Positions 1-10,733 of a stretch of 64,000 nucleotides of DNA are shown in pieces. The position numbers and the translations under genes are program-made. The first letter of the stretch is position 1. Every line of letters starts with the position of its first letter. This stretch comes from Alnus glutinosa (Eukaryota > Streptophyta > Magnoliopsida > Fagales > Betulaceae). The notes beneath the pieces are model-generated. The model was given only the letters and a program-made list of their open reading frames with translations, was not told where the DNA came from and did no database searches. Location: NCBI RefSeq assembly GCF_958979055.1, contig NC_084886.1, forward strand, positions 4,049,001-4,113,000, written 5' to 3'.

Positions 1-297
1 AACTTCAGCATCTGCAAATGGATCCAGTTGAAAATTGGATTTGGCCAATTTGACAGCAAAGAACATGCTTGGTTTCAGAAATGACAACAACTATGTGCTA
101 AAATCCATTCATCATGCGCATTTTTCGACTTACTTCTCATATATGAGGCCATTAGTGACATATGGATTCAATAATCTAAAGAACCAAAATGGTAATTTAA
201 TTGTACGTGTATTTCCCTTCTCTTTTTTCTATTTGGACAAATAAGGCAGTTCCCATTCATTCATTCATTTTGAGAGTCAGAACTAAGAAGAGGGGAC

Positions 298-968
298 CTG
301 AAAATGATGGCAAGCATGAAGGTAAAAGCTGGAATAAGGTTGAGCATGGCAGTACAAAGCGTGGGAGAGCTGTACTGTATACCAGCATACTCTAATATCT
401 GTCCGGAACATCTGCTATAAAATTTAACATAAATCAAAACTCCCTCTCTCTCTTTGTAAAACAATAATCAACATAATCCAAATGAAATCTAAAATAGGGA
501 ACCTTTTTGCTTCTCAATTTCTGAGACAAAATATAAGCAAAACTAACTATGGATAATGGATGTTACCAACCCAATCAGGGCAAGCAAGAAAATCCGGCAA
601 AGAACGGAAAAAGTTACTGGAGGACGCTGTGACCTGCCACTCGTCAGAAGTCAAAGAACATTAAGACAAAAAAGAAGAGGAAAAAATTTACTTCAACACT
701 GTTCATCCTTTTATGGTGGAGGCAGTAAACACAGGAAGGAAAACAGTGTGTCAATGTAGATGGAGTGGGAAGAAGATAAAGAAAAAGACCTGCAGCAGAT
801 GAAGGAAAGTGGGAGAAGGATGAGCGTCGGGAGGGCATTGGAATATACAGCAAGGATATATTTGTTCATCCCTGCTGACATGGCTGCTTTGCTGACTTCC
901 ATATTGCCAACTTGAATCAAAATCACCATTAACATCCCAAAAAAAGGCAGTGAATCCTCGAATCCCAT
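298..968 (-). CDS. WAT1-related (nodulin MtN21/EamA-type) transporter, 5' exons only; cut by left window edge
   Basis: Three consecutive exons of a WAT1-related membrane transporter are visible: exon 1 at 790-968 (ATG at 968-966), exon 2 at 571-633 and exon 3 at 298-411. Junctions are GT-AG and the phases join without a break. Exon 1 gives a hydrophobic first helix and the family pattern KAAMSAGMN followed by [17 protein letters not shown]. Exon 2 carries the [17 protein letters not shown] block and exon 3 carries [11 protein letters not shown] and [14 protein letters not shown], a hallmark of the first EamA repeat. Exon 3 is 114 nt, the same length as in the two better-preserved copies downstream. 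Exons 4 to 7 would lie left of base 1; nothing resembling exon 4 is seen in 1-297. Family members are ten-helix plasma- or vacuolar-membrane carriers, and Arabidopsis WAT1 moves auxin. The substrate here is unknown. No lesion is seen in the visible part, so it may be functional. Confidence 0.85.
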
Positions 969-979
969 GCTACCCGACC

Positions 980-998
980 TCTCTCTCTCTCTCTCCCT
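980..998. repeat. (CT)n leader microsatellite upstream of the first WAT1 copy
   Basis: A short CT tract, read as GA on the transcribed minus strand, lies about 12-30 nt upstream of the ATG at 968. The intact copy at 12.98 kb has a similar GA run in the same place. It probably sits in the 5' leader. Confidence 0.5.
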
Positions 999-1263
999 CC
1001 CTGCTATAATTTATGAGACTCTTCCTCACCGTCATAATCATTCGAGCAACATTTTTCTTTTCTCTTTTTATGGGTCTGAACTTCAGTTGTCACTGTAGGG
1101 GAGTATAATTTATTCCCTTGCCACTTGCCATTTCTTAATGATGGTGACAACCCCTGTTCCCACTTATAAAAGAAGAAGAAAAAAATCTGCCCAGATGGCA
1201 GATGGAGCCGGAAGACCGCATCACGAAGGAGGGTGCATGGCTGATTGCCTCACAAAATATTTC

Positions 1264-1360
1264 GAGAAATGATATTTACACAATAAATTTACACAATTTT
1301 TATGCAACATATTCACATGAATGTATTATGTAAAAATTATGTAAATTTTATTGTATAAGA
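1264..1360. repeat. Small AT-rich foldback (MITE-like)
   Basis: The left arm, around ATTTACACAATAAATTTACA, is matched in reverse by the right arm, around TGTAAATTTTATTGTATAA. The unit is about 100 bp and almost all arm. No clear target-site duplication was found. The rest of 972-2427 has no convincing gene. Confidence 0.5.
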
Positions 1361-2199
1361 ATCACAACTCAAAAATTTCAAAAATCCTTCCATTCTCTAC
1401 AAGAGACAGGACCTTTGACCATGTTACAAAAGTCGGCCCAGACGATTACAACATACTGGTACGTGTTAGCATGCGATTGAAAGTTACACCACCCACTAAA
1501 ATAATGTTAATATCTTCTAATCACATGTTCATGTTAACAAGTTGAAAAAAGAAAAATTATAAAGAGAAATAATACATCTACATTCACTACACATCTTCAT
1601 ATCTCCATACAATTAAGTTTTAAATTCATCATTCAATTAAGCCTCGAAATTGAAACGTTTTTGAGTTTACTAGTCTCTCAAATTCTCTGCACCCAAAGCC
1701 ATGAGCTTCGATTATGCTTTTAGGACTTATTTCTGCATAATAAAGGTGAACACAAGCAAAAATTGCATCGAGCTTGCACCATTAGGTATCGAACCCTGCA
1801 AACACAATTTACCATTCTCTTTGAACACAACCCCTGCAAACACAATTTTCAAAAATTCAATCAAAATTAATACTAAATAATAGAAATTAATTGTCTTTTC
1901 GGTACAATTTTTTCGGTTTCAATGAATCTCATAAGTATAGGAAGGAGTCCTATCAAATAGATTTGTTTTCTTTCGACCATCTTTCGCGTATATAACATGA
2001 AGGAAACTACTTTTAGAAAGAAAAATAATAACAATACATAAATTAGAACAAAAAAAAAAAAGGACAACAATAATAATAGGAAACTCACTTTCTCACCATC
2101 ATTTCATGAATTCAATGTAAAATTTGCAAAATAATAATAAAAATAAAAATATATAAATAATGATAGAAAAATGTGAATTCAATCATTTGTTTTATATTC

Positions 2200-2400
2200 T
2201 AATACTCCCACTCAGATGTTGGCTCAAACTCATTAATTAGTGAGGCACAACACGTGAAATATTTAATTGAACTTAGAGGTAAATGACAGAGTGAAGGTTC
2301 GAACTCAGAACCTTTGGCTTTAATATCATGTTAAGTTACCACTTATCTTAAAAGTTTAAACAGATATGAAGATGTGAATTTAATAATTTAATTTATATTC
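2200..2400. repeat. Dispersed repeat with a tRNA-like B-box string
   Basis: This stretch contains GGTTCGAACTCAGAACC followed by a conserved phrase about a 'taatatcatgttaa' motif and 'accacttatc'. Related text recurs near 17.93-18.18 kb, 25.92-26.16 kb and 27.53-27.68 kb. It is a diverged dispersed repeat, possibly SINE-like. There is no cloverleaf, so it is not called a tRNA. Confidence 0.35.
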
Positions 2401-2695
2401 TAATGCTCGCAAGTGTTCAGTCTCAAGTAGAGTTGGCAAAATGGGTTACCGTGTCGGGTTCGAGTCGATCCGATTAACCTATCAATTCGTTTAAGACAAC
2501 CCGAATCCGACATGATTAGTTAAACGAGGTGAGACACGAAACCTGAACACGACACGTTTACAAGAGTCATAAACGAGTTGACCTGTTTATAAACGTGTTA
2601 TAAACGGGTCAATGTGTTTATTGCTTGAACCCGTTTAGCCTAAATTCAAACCCAATAACTTTTTATCGTGTTCATGTCGGATTTGCGGGTCATGT

Positions 2696-3945
2696 CACTA
2701 CCAAAAAAAACTCCCATTTATTGACAATTTTTTTCTAGACGGTTTTTAAAACCGTATAGAAAAAAAAAAATTATAAATTACGACGGTTTTAATAAAACCG
2801 TATGTAAATTTACAGACAGTTTAAAAAAACCGTATGAATTTTTTTTCCTCATTTTTTCCAGACGGTTTTCCTAAAACCGTCTGTAAATTTCCAAACGGTT
2901 TTCCTAAAACAGTCTGTAAATTTAATGAAATCACCTGAACTTATTTTTTTTCCTCTATTTTCTTTCTTCTTTTTTTTTTTCCCTGTTTTCTTCTTTTTAA
3001 AAGAAAGAACTAGATCTCTCTCCCTTAAAAAAAAAATCTCTCTCTCGAGTCTCAACCTCATCTCTCCCTCTCCCTCTCGTTCTTCTTCTTCTCTCTCTGG
3101 CCGGCGACTGAGACGGGCGACGAGAACGGGACAATGGGATCTGGACACGGAGTCGGTGACGTCGCTGAGGTCGGATCTAAAGCGGAAGGTCAGATCTTCG
3201 ACCGGATCTCTGGCTACATACAAAGACAGATCCGGCGGGAATACGTGGATTTTCGGCCGGTTCTCTCTTCCTCTCTCTTTCTCTCTCCCGTTCCGGCTTC
3301 CTCAACACCACTCTCTTCCAAACCACCGAGCGAATCTTTGATTTTTTTTAGGTAAGTGAAATTCTTAGGTTTGATTTACATTTTGTGTTTGTTTTAGGTT
3401 TGAATTGTGATAATTATTGAGTTTGATTTGTGAAAATTATTGGGTTTGAAAGACGGGGTTTTGAAAATTATTAGGTTTGATTTGTGAAGGATTTTTTGAA
3501 TCCCAGTGATCGGATCTACCGTTGATTTATGGTGGAACCCAAAAGAGATCGGCAATGACTTGTCAAACCCAAGAAGAACCAAAGAAGCCTGACTCTCCGA
3601 TAGATTTCTGGTAGAACCAGAGCTAATTTACGGCGGATGTTTCAAGTAGAAAGTAGAAGCTTTGGCCGCTGGACCAAAAAAAAATAATAATAATAATTAT
3701 ATTAAAAAATAATAATTATTATAATTAAAAAAAAAAAAAAAAAACAAATTCTGGACTATTTTGGGCAAAACTGTTTGGAATTGCAAACAGTTTGACCCAA
3801 ACTGTCCATAACCTGCATTAGTGACCCATTGTCCTGGACGGTTTCAGGAAAAAAAAAAAAAACCGTTTGGACCATTTTCTAGACTGTTTTTTTCCAATTT
3901 CTGGACAGTTTCAAACCGTTCAGAATTCCTGATTTTTTTGTAGTG
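2696..3945. mobile_element. Non-autonomous CACTA (En/Spm-type) transposon, 1,250 bp
   Basis: The left end reads CACTACCAAAAAAAA and the right end TTTTTTTGTAGTG, a CACTA-type terminal inverted repeat. The same trinucleotide TGT flanks both ends (2693-2695 and 3946-3948), the 3-bp duplication expected of this superfamily. Both subterminal regions are packed with palindromic copies of an ACGGTTTT/AAAACCGT motif, five or so on the left and a similar number on the right, as is typical for transposase-binding arrays. No transposase was found. The middle holds a CT-rich, GC-rich leader-like block (about 3000-3355) ending in a splice donor, described separately. Confidence 0.85.
3134..3355 (+). other. 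Leader/first-exon-like segment inside the CACTA element
   Basis: A CT-rich tract at about 3040-3100, like a plant 5' leader, is followed by a GC-rich open frame from the ATG at 3134. It runs about 73 codons and reaches TTTAG|GTAAGTG, a perfect splice donor at about 3352. The following AT-rich DNA looks intronic. The encoded peptide (start MGSGHGVGDVAEV) is not one I recognise. It could be the element's own promoter and first exon, or a captured host exon. Expression is not shown. Confidence 0.4.
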
Positions 3946-3969
3946 TGTCAAAAATTGATAATCCTACTT

Positions 3970-4085
3970 TCAAGTGGTCACTCCCTAACGTGGCAGTAAA
4001 AGTCACCATTAAATGAAATAACAAATGAAAGTATATGTAACATCTAATGGTGATTTTCACCGACACGTCAAAGAATGAGCAACAT
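3970..4085. repeat. Short foldback downstream of the nested transposons
   Basis: GGTCACTCCCTAACGTGGCA with AGTCACCATTAAATG is mirrored by CATCTAATGGTGATTTTCAC with GACACGTCAAAGAATGAG. This gives an imperfect hairpin of about 115 bp. No duplication was identified. Confidence 0.45.
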
Positions 4086-4778
4086 AGAGGAAATGAAATT
4101 ATTTATTAATAATTATTTTAAAAAAAAATCCAAAATGACGTAATAATTATCTCTACATCTGGATAGATTTCAGTGAGCAAATGTTTTTAGTTACAAATAT
4201 GCATTTTCTTAAGCTGACGTTGCCGATAAGAATAATGTTTTTGCTTACAAAATACAACAAGGCTTTAAACTAGAGTTTTACACTCCTGCAACAATGCTAT
4301 ACTTCAGTGCTTGACTTGCTTCTGTTTTGCAAAAGAGGGACTCTAGGAGAGGACGACTCATTGCTACCAGCTGGACAGTCCTCAACCACCTTCTTTTCTT
4401 GGGCTTGCCCCCCATATCACAGCATAAAACCCAAACACTATTATAGTTGCTCCTATTGCACTGCACAGTAATTAAATTGAACCACAATTATTATTTCCTT
4501 GTATTGAAATATATTTTATGAAATTGATATATTACTCCATTGACAGAGATGGATAAGGATTCTCACCAATAGCTTTACAGCTGGAGAGGAGGTCTGCGGG
4601 GCACACTGACAGATGACATAAGCAATACTTCGCTTTTTCTTTCTTTCTTTATTTTTTTCATTGTGGTTTTTTTAATCAAATACATGAATATGTATTTGCA
4701 CCTATTTTATTTCCTTCTGTTATCTTTCTTTTTGTGTTGTTCTTTGAGGGACCTAATGATTTCTAATCCATTATCCAA

Positions 4779-5198
4779 ATGCCCAAAAAGTCCAGTCATA
4801 CTTTAAGCACATTAGACTCAGTTTGCAGGAACTCAGTGGGCTGTATCTTCACTGCAGTCTCCCAAATTAGTCTTTCTTGTGATCCTAAACTTAGGGGAGG
4901 CTCTTTTTGCCTTCTTTGCTGTACAATTGGCTTCCTCCCCCAAGCTCAAGGATTTCACTTTGGAAGTAGACTCTTTGTAGTCACCATTGCCCTCCAGAAT
5001 CCCAATATTACTCAAGATTGGTGGATTGCTCCAACTATCATGGACATCCTTTCTACTATCCCCCATTCCTCCCTTTGGAAGGTTAAGAAACTTAATAAAA
5101 GTGTAAACTTTTGCGCCCGACATATTGAGCTGCAGCCAGAAAGTGTTCGGGTTGCATTCTCATCTCTCTCCCTCCTCTCTCCTCTTTTCCATCTGTAG
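4779..5198 (+). pseudogene. LINE-type RNase H domain relic inside intron 6 of the WAT1 pseudogene
   Basis: The plus-strand open frame of 139 codons starts CRNSVGCIF-like and later reads DWWIAPTIMDIL, then LWKVKKLNKSVNFCARHI. This pattern matches the C-terminal half of the RNase H-like domain (RVT_3/RNH_4 type) of plant non-LTR retroelements, where W-IAP-I-DI and a K-NRSANFCAH string recur. The central part fits only after a frame change near 4930-4980, and the usual AHH-A-WA ending is damaged. It is a dead fragment. Flanking duplications were not found. Confidence 0.5.
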
Positions 5199-6171
5199 TG
5201 GAAAGACCCCCGCCAGTCCCCTTCTTGATTTTCTATTCTCTCTGTTTTTACTTTAAAAAATAAAAATAAAAAGATACAGAGAAAAACATTCCTTCCAAGA
5301 TAAAGTGTATCCCCAAGAAAAGTAACCCCCATGATAACTGCAATGACCATACCAAGTGGCTTAAACATGGCAACAAAAACATGCCCTTTCTTTCCACATG
5401 CCTGTAAATGAACACTGGTTCGAATTGAAATTGCAAACAGTGCCTGGAGATGAAGCCATATGTGGAAACTTTATTAACAATATTGTTAATGAGCTACTAT
5501 GACGGTCAGGATAAGATATCCTAGAATTAATGAGGCCTTCTTTTTACATACCGAATAACCTATAGCCATCAATTCCATATTGAGGCTCAATTTCCAAGGA
5601 TTTGGGTCTTTCTCTGCAATGAGAGAGATGATGGCAGATAGGATGGTCACAAAGATAGAGCGAAAGAGTGCGACTATGATCACCTCTCCACGGTAGTCCC
5701 TAACAACCCGTGACTTCAAATAAAAAAATAAAAAATCAAAGATTAATATTATGAAATATATCTGCAAATGTAGCTGCTATGGATGTTTATATATGTTTTA
5801 CCTGTACAAGGTACATAACTGCAAGGAAAAAGCTAGTAGAGGCCAGGAGAAAGTTAGTATAGAGTAACAATGAATGCCCCTGTGATTGATACAATGATGC
5901 CACTACACCTGACGCGACTGCTTTTAACTCTTAAGTCTAGTTTTTCAAACCTAAACCCATTTGAATAAGGCTTAATATCAATCGCCATTGTCAGAGAGAG
6001 AGAGAGAGACAGAGAAAGATGTATTGTAGTAAGAAGCGCACCTGAAGATGATTGCATGAATAGAAGTAAAAGCTGGAAGTAGATCAGACATAACTGAGGC
6101 CAAAGTGGGAGAGCTGTAACCTATCCCAAAAGCTTTAAGCAGCTGTGCACTACAACTGCAACCATTCCATT

Positions 6172-6193
6172 CCCCCCCCCCCCCCCCCCCCCC
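6172..6193. repeat. Poly(C) tract, about 22 C
   Basis: An uninterrupted C homopolymer sits in intron 2 of the WAT1 pseudogene, directly beside exon 3. Such tracts are rare in plants and prone to sequencing error. Similar tracts lie at about 46.19 and 57.17 kb. Confidence 0.9.
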
Positions 6194-6583
6194 ATCATAA
6201 ACAAATAACCAGGCAATTTTCCAACAATATAATTAAATTGAAAAGGAGAAGTACCTCAGCATGGCAATAACAAACACTCCACCGACTATGCCGCTGGTAA
6301 GAGCGGGAGGAGGCTTTTTTCTGTCAATCAGTAAGATAAGGGGAAAATAGGAGAGACAGAGAGAAAGAGAGTAGAAATTAAAGCATGGTGAATGGTTGGA
6401 GTAAACCTGTAAACGATGAAGGAAGATAGGAGAAGAAAGAAGAAGGCGAGGGAATTGGAGTAGGCCGGTAACAAACACGAAGTCATTCATCCCTCTCGTC
6501 ATAGCAGCTTTGCTAAGAGTGTTCAAGCTCACATCCAAGAACTCCACTGTCACCATGGCCACAGTTACGCTCAAACCCCACGT

Positions 6584-9159
6584 ACATTCTGTCTTCCGTA
6601 CGTAGGTGCGTGCACCAACGTTTTTATGTCACAAGAAAAACAAAGATAAATAGAGATTTGTATGTGTGTGACGAACACGGGCGCCGTTATGTCACACAAA
6701 GATAAGAGAGAAATCTTTGGAGGGCGAGGCGACAATGCTCCATTGATGTGTGTGTGAGAGACACATACTACACTTACCGTTCTGTCACATAATTAGCTTG
6801 ACAAGACTCGTCTCAAACCTTGAAACCGATACTAGAGGCGGGTCAAGTTGAGCCAAGCCCATAGAAGCAGGCGCAACGGTTTTGAGATAGCAAAGCTCGC
6901 AGAATACTCTAGCCGTTATTACACATAATCCTCACTCCCAAATATTTTTGGGACGAAGGAGGCATTCGCTCAAGAGAATGCAGGCTGTGAATCAGTTTAG
7001 TTATTCTTACATCCCCCTCTGTAATAAACTAAGAGCGGAAAAAACACTTCATAAGAGGTAGAGAAATGGTTCAATAGGAAGGTACTCATCATTCTTACCT
7101 AAATGCGATGTGAATTTCATAAGCTCATTACCTTCTTTGGTCTATTTCTGATTTAAGCGTCAAAGTGTTCCACCAAAACACCAGCAAAAATCTTTTTTTT
7201 TTTTTTGCTTGATCTTCTTTCTATTTTGCACGCTCATTCAATTTGAGGTTTAGCGTGCGATCCACTGATTCTTTACAAAGTATTTAAAATTATAAATCAC
7301 GTTCTTCTAGAAAACTAAAATTAATTGAATTGAAGTTTTTAGTACTTTTTATTTTAATAGACAACTAAATTATTATTTTTTTTTTAAAAAAAAATAATGC
7401 ACATCTTCCATTTTTTGCAATTTCCTTTCGATTTGAATTGAAGTTGTAAGAAATGTAAGGCCCTTACCTTACGGTAAACAAGAACCCGTGTAACACGTGT
7501 GTTTCAAACTAGTTACGTGACAGAATTCGTCCATTGGGGAAGACGAATCCACCGCTCTGAATTTGCAGGACCCAAACTCTTGGAGTGTGGACTTCCCGCT
7601 CTCTCGTCACTGTATCAGGTCGTAGTCTCCAAACCTTAATCATGATCATTTATAATTATTTATCTGAATTTGAGAGAATTTAAGTAGGTGATTGTGAGAG
7701 ATCTTTTTTGGACGTAATTAGGCAACGCAACTTTTATTTGATCATATGAGTCTCATAAATAATTTCTCATAATTACTGATTCAGACAAATAATTATAAAC
7801 GGCCATAATCCTCAAACCTTTGCGGCTTTTAATTGTTGAGAGAGAGACAAAGAATGGGACATATGGCATCATTTAGGAAATGACATCGAATAAATGATTT
7901 ATCAATGGAATGACTATTTTGCCCATGTTTTAATAGTTGTTTACCCTAGAATAAAAGATATTTTTGTGGGAAAGTTGGTCTTAATCATTTATCCTATGAT
8001 AACACTCTAATGCCACTTGTTTGATGGTTATTCGCTCCAATAAAAAGAGAATTATATAGACGCTCTTGGGGGGGTGGGGGGGTTGCTGAGTATTGGTTCC
8101 ATTTGTCTAATGCTTTTTGAAGAATATTGTTGCACAAACAGACAGAAGTGAGGGCTCTTTCCAAGTTTGTTGAGACCAATTTCAATTCACATCTCATTCA
8201 AGAGAGAGTCATCTTCCTTCTTTTCTCAAACTATGAAGCTCTTATTTTCTTCATTTGTTTATTATATATAGTTTTTGAGTACCTTTGAATACCGTTTTGA
8301 ATAAAAACAGTACCTTCAAATGATGCGACTCTCAATCAATACCATGCTGAAAGAACAAAGCAATTCTAATGATATACATTCCCCGAGAAGATTTGTATTT
8401 GTTATTCACGAGCTATATGCACCAACCGACGGGCACCATTCACCCTCATTATATTCGTCTCTCTAGCCTTTATGAAAAAATAATTTCAAAAACAAGTGTG
8501 AAGACCACTGATATATACTGAACCGAGAAAAGTTTCTTGTGTTACTCTACTACACGCACTCTCATATGCCACTTGAAGTTTCGATCGTCCTTCCCATGCA
8601 CTTCATGCACCGCAAGCAAATCCGCGTAGATCTGTTGTGCCATCACATGTCAAAGCCTATTTCCTTGAGCTTGCTAGCCTAGCTGATCAAGTCGGCCCAT
8701 TTAGCGACTATTGTTAGCCTCTGGTCGTCTCTAGCCACTAATACCATAATTGTCATTGTTAACCACCCACTCCAACATCACCGATGACCTTCATCTCTGT
8801 TTGTGACCGTCCTTATTGTTGTCCCAAGCAGTTGTCACGGCTATTTCGAACCATCGTCATTCGCTGTCCACGGCTCCATCGACCACGTACGTGTAGTCGC
8901 CACTATGTAACGCTGAGCCAAATTTGAGTGAAAGGCAAGAAGACAGCTCGTTGAGTCCCCTAGTATTGAGTTGACTCAGTTGAAAAAAAAAAGATGTCAA
9001 AATTTCGTTGAGTCAGCTTAAGTTTTGAGAGAATGTTAAAATCTTAGAGATATCATTTCCTTATAAGATAATATCATAATTTGAGGCATTAATTATCACG
9101 TGATTTACATTTCTTATATATATATATATATTCATTCCTTTTTCTTTTTGTGCATATGC

Positions 9160-9180
<21 letters not shown>
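6584..9180. other. Intergenic spacer between WAT1 copies
   Basis: No convincing coding sequence was seen. It holds a MITE with a duplication at 7638-7812, a G-rich patch near 8067-8081 and a TA tract near 9113-9185. Confidence 0.5.
7638..7812. mobile_element. Foldback MITE with an 8-9 bp target-site duplication
   Basis: Arms around TTTATAATTATTTATCTGAA on the left and, in reverse, TTTATAATTATTTGTCTGAA on the right form a long hairpin. CAAACCTT flanks both ends (7630-7637 and 7813-7820). The ninth base differs (C or T), so either a hAT-type 8-bp or a Mutator-type 9-bp duplication is possible. Confidence 0.7.
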
Positions 9181-9186
<6 letters not shown>

Positions 9187-9191
<5 letters not shown>

Positions 9192-9378
9192 TATTCCCAT
9201 GCGTTTGTTTTGAAGAAGAGGAAGTCTACAAGGGGACGACCCAAGGCTAGAAGTTCTCGTGTCTATGATCCTCTTCTCTTCTTGGGCTTGCCCCCATATC
9301 ACACCATAAAACCCCGTAGCTATAAACCATATTAAACCATGCAGCCATTCCCTTCATAGATTTGAGGACAAAAAGAAG

Positions 9379-9423
<45 letters not shown>

Positions 9424-9905
9424 GTAAATAAAATTGTTGAATGCAATATGCATTCAAGTAGATTTCTTGCCCCTCGTTTGTCTCGATTATATATAAGCCT
9501 AGAAGACCATGCATTCGATAATGACTTAATACCACTTCCAATATTCTTGGATGTCATAACAATGGGGCAGGGGATGCCATTTTTGGAGTTGCTTCGAAGC
9601 ACAGCATGTCAGCATGTATTTTGCCGAAGGATTTCATGATCAAATTTTGTCCAAATTCCAAAATTCAAGTCATTTAAAACCATATAAGAACTTCCAACCA
9701 ATTCTGAACACACCCATCTAAAAAATTGACAAATGGATCGAGTATTATACCATCCAAGATAACGAATATCCCCAAGAAAAGAAATCCCCATGAGAAGTTC
9801 TGCAATGGCCATCCCAAGAGGCTTAAACGTTGAGACATAAACAGGGCCCTTCATGTGACATACCCATGTACGAACAACACTTCGAAGTGCCACCGCAAAA
9901 AACGC
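9187..9905 (-). pseudogene. Two-exon relic of a WAT1-related transporter
   Basis: An exon 6 equivalent lies at 9751-9905, opening with [15 protein letters not shown] and ending in [13 protein letters not shown], with intact acceptor and GT donor. It is one codon longer than in the intact neighbour. An exon 7 equivalent lies at about 9187-9330 and keeps the FYGVIWGQAQEEK block and an LPLLQNK-like tail. Its acceptor has decayed (CAT where CAG is expected), its first codons are scrambled, and no clean stop precedes a TA microsatellite. No exons 1 to 5 were found between here and the next gene at 10.73 kb. It is best read as the 3' end of a tandem copy whose front was lost. Confidence 0.8.
9382..9419. 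repeat. (TA)n microsatellite
   Basis: A pure TA run lies between the two exons of the WAT1 relic. A second run lies at about 9160-9185. Confidence 0.9.
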
Positions 9906-10045
9906 CTAGAGATCAAGAGGCAAGCCAAGCCATTACAAAATCATAAATGAAGTGGAATGAGGATGAATAACTTTTGAAATAAGCAATGATTTAACATGGT
10001 ATTAGAATAGCTTTGTATCTAACAACTAAAAACCTTGGGTGCAGT

Positions 10046-10230
10046 CAGGGGTATCAATTTGTATTTACGTGTTGGGTCCGAGTCGTGTCAAAGCATTAAT
10101 ACAATACTATACTACAGGCCAATACTAACACAACTCATTTAATCAAATGGGTCAAACTCTTCAATTCTAACCCGCTAATTCCGTGTCGAGTTCATTTCGG
10201 ATTTGTGAGCCGTGTAAAAAAATTTCAGAT
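10046..10230. repeat. Degenerate copy of the hAT-like repeat seen at 2.4 kb
   Basis: Text such as GTGTTGGGTCCGAGTCGTGT, then AACCCGCTAATTCCGTGTCG and a GTGAGCCGTGTAAAAAA end, matches the style and order of the outer element at 2428-3966. Its ends are worn. The rest of 9906-10733 has no gene seen. Confidence 0.4.
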
Positions 10231-10733
10231 TATTATTTATTTTTATTTTTTTAAGTAATGATTCAATGGCTGATTTTTATTGCCATATCATCAAATTATA
10301 CGACAATCGTATAATAATCTACTAAATAGACTTACTTTCCTTTTATAAATCATTAGAACCAGAAACTCATCATAGGACAAAGGCATTAATTGCGTTACAT
10401 GGCTTATTTGATCTAGTAAAGCCTCGTTTAGTCATTGCCCTGTACGATCTGAATAACCTTTTACATTAAAGTTTCTATATATACATTATTATGACCCCCT
10501 CAATGTAAACCTTTTTGAGTGTTATTTTCAATGTGTTACCTACACACAGGAAAACTCACCAAATATAGCAATTGCATGTGATATTAGTAACCTGTTGGAT
10601 AATGCAGAACTTCTTTTATAAAATACATAAACATGCAGGAAGTTTAAGCTAAGTATAGCAGTTATAGGGTTAACTCCTGTCTATACATTATGTATTTACC
10701 ATTCTTTCACTGTCTTCTTGTGCAAGAGTACTC

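Larger units (their letters stand above)
2428..3966. mobile_element. Old hAT-like inverted-repeat element, split by a CACTA insertion
   Basis: The outer element starts TAGAGTTGGCAAAATGGG and ends AATTGATAATCCTA, a degenerate terminal inverted repeat. Its interior uses the GTGTCGGGTTCGAGTCG style text of a repeat common in eudicots. Flanking octamers GTCTCAAG (2420-2427) and CTTTCAAG (3967-3974) match at 6 of 8 positions, which fits an aged hAT duplication. Removing the inner element leaves about 286 bp. Confidence 0.6.
4297..6583 (-). pseudogene. WAT1-related transporter pseudogene with multiple disabling lesions
   Basis: All seven exon positions of the family can be aligned with the intact gene at 10.7-13.0 kb: exon 1 6407-6583, exon 2 6255-6320, exon 3 6042-6155, exon 4 5802-5950, exon 5 5552-5713, exon 6 5292-5443 and exon 7 4297-4460. 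Lesions seen directly: the start codon reads ACG (6583-6581) instead of ATG; exon 1 is 177 nt instead of 173, with a 4-nt gain that shifts the frame after FVFV; exon 4 is 149 nt instead of 235, an 86-nt loss that gives a stop just after VTLY; the exon 6 donor is GA instead of GT; and one extra G in exon 7 after the AVIWG block leads to an early stop. Exons 2, 3, 5 and most of 6 are still open, so decay is fairly recent. Intron 6 has taken in a retroelement fragment. Confidence 0.9.

Noticed and set aside
2290..2345. Possible tRNA or SINE B box (GGTTCGAACTC)
   Set aside because: No cloverleaf or A box could be built. Similar text recurs as a diverged dispersed repeat.
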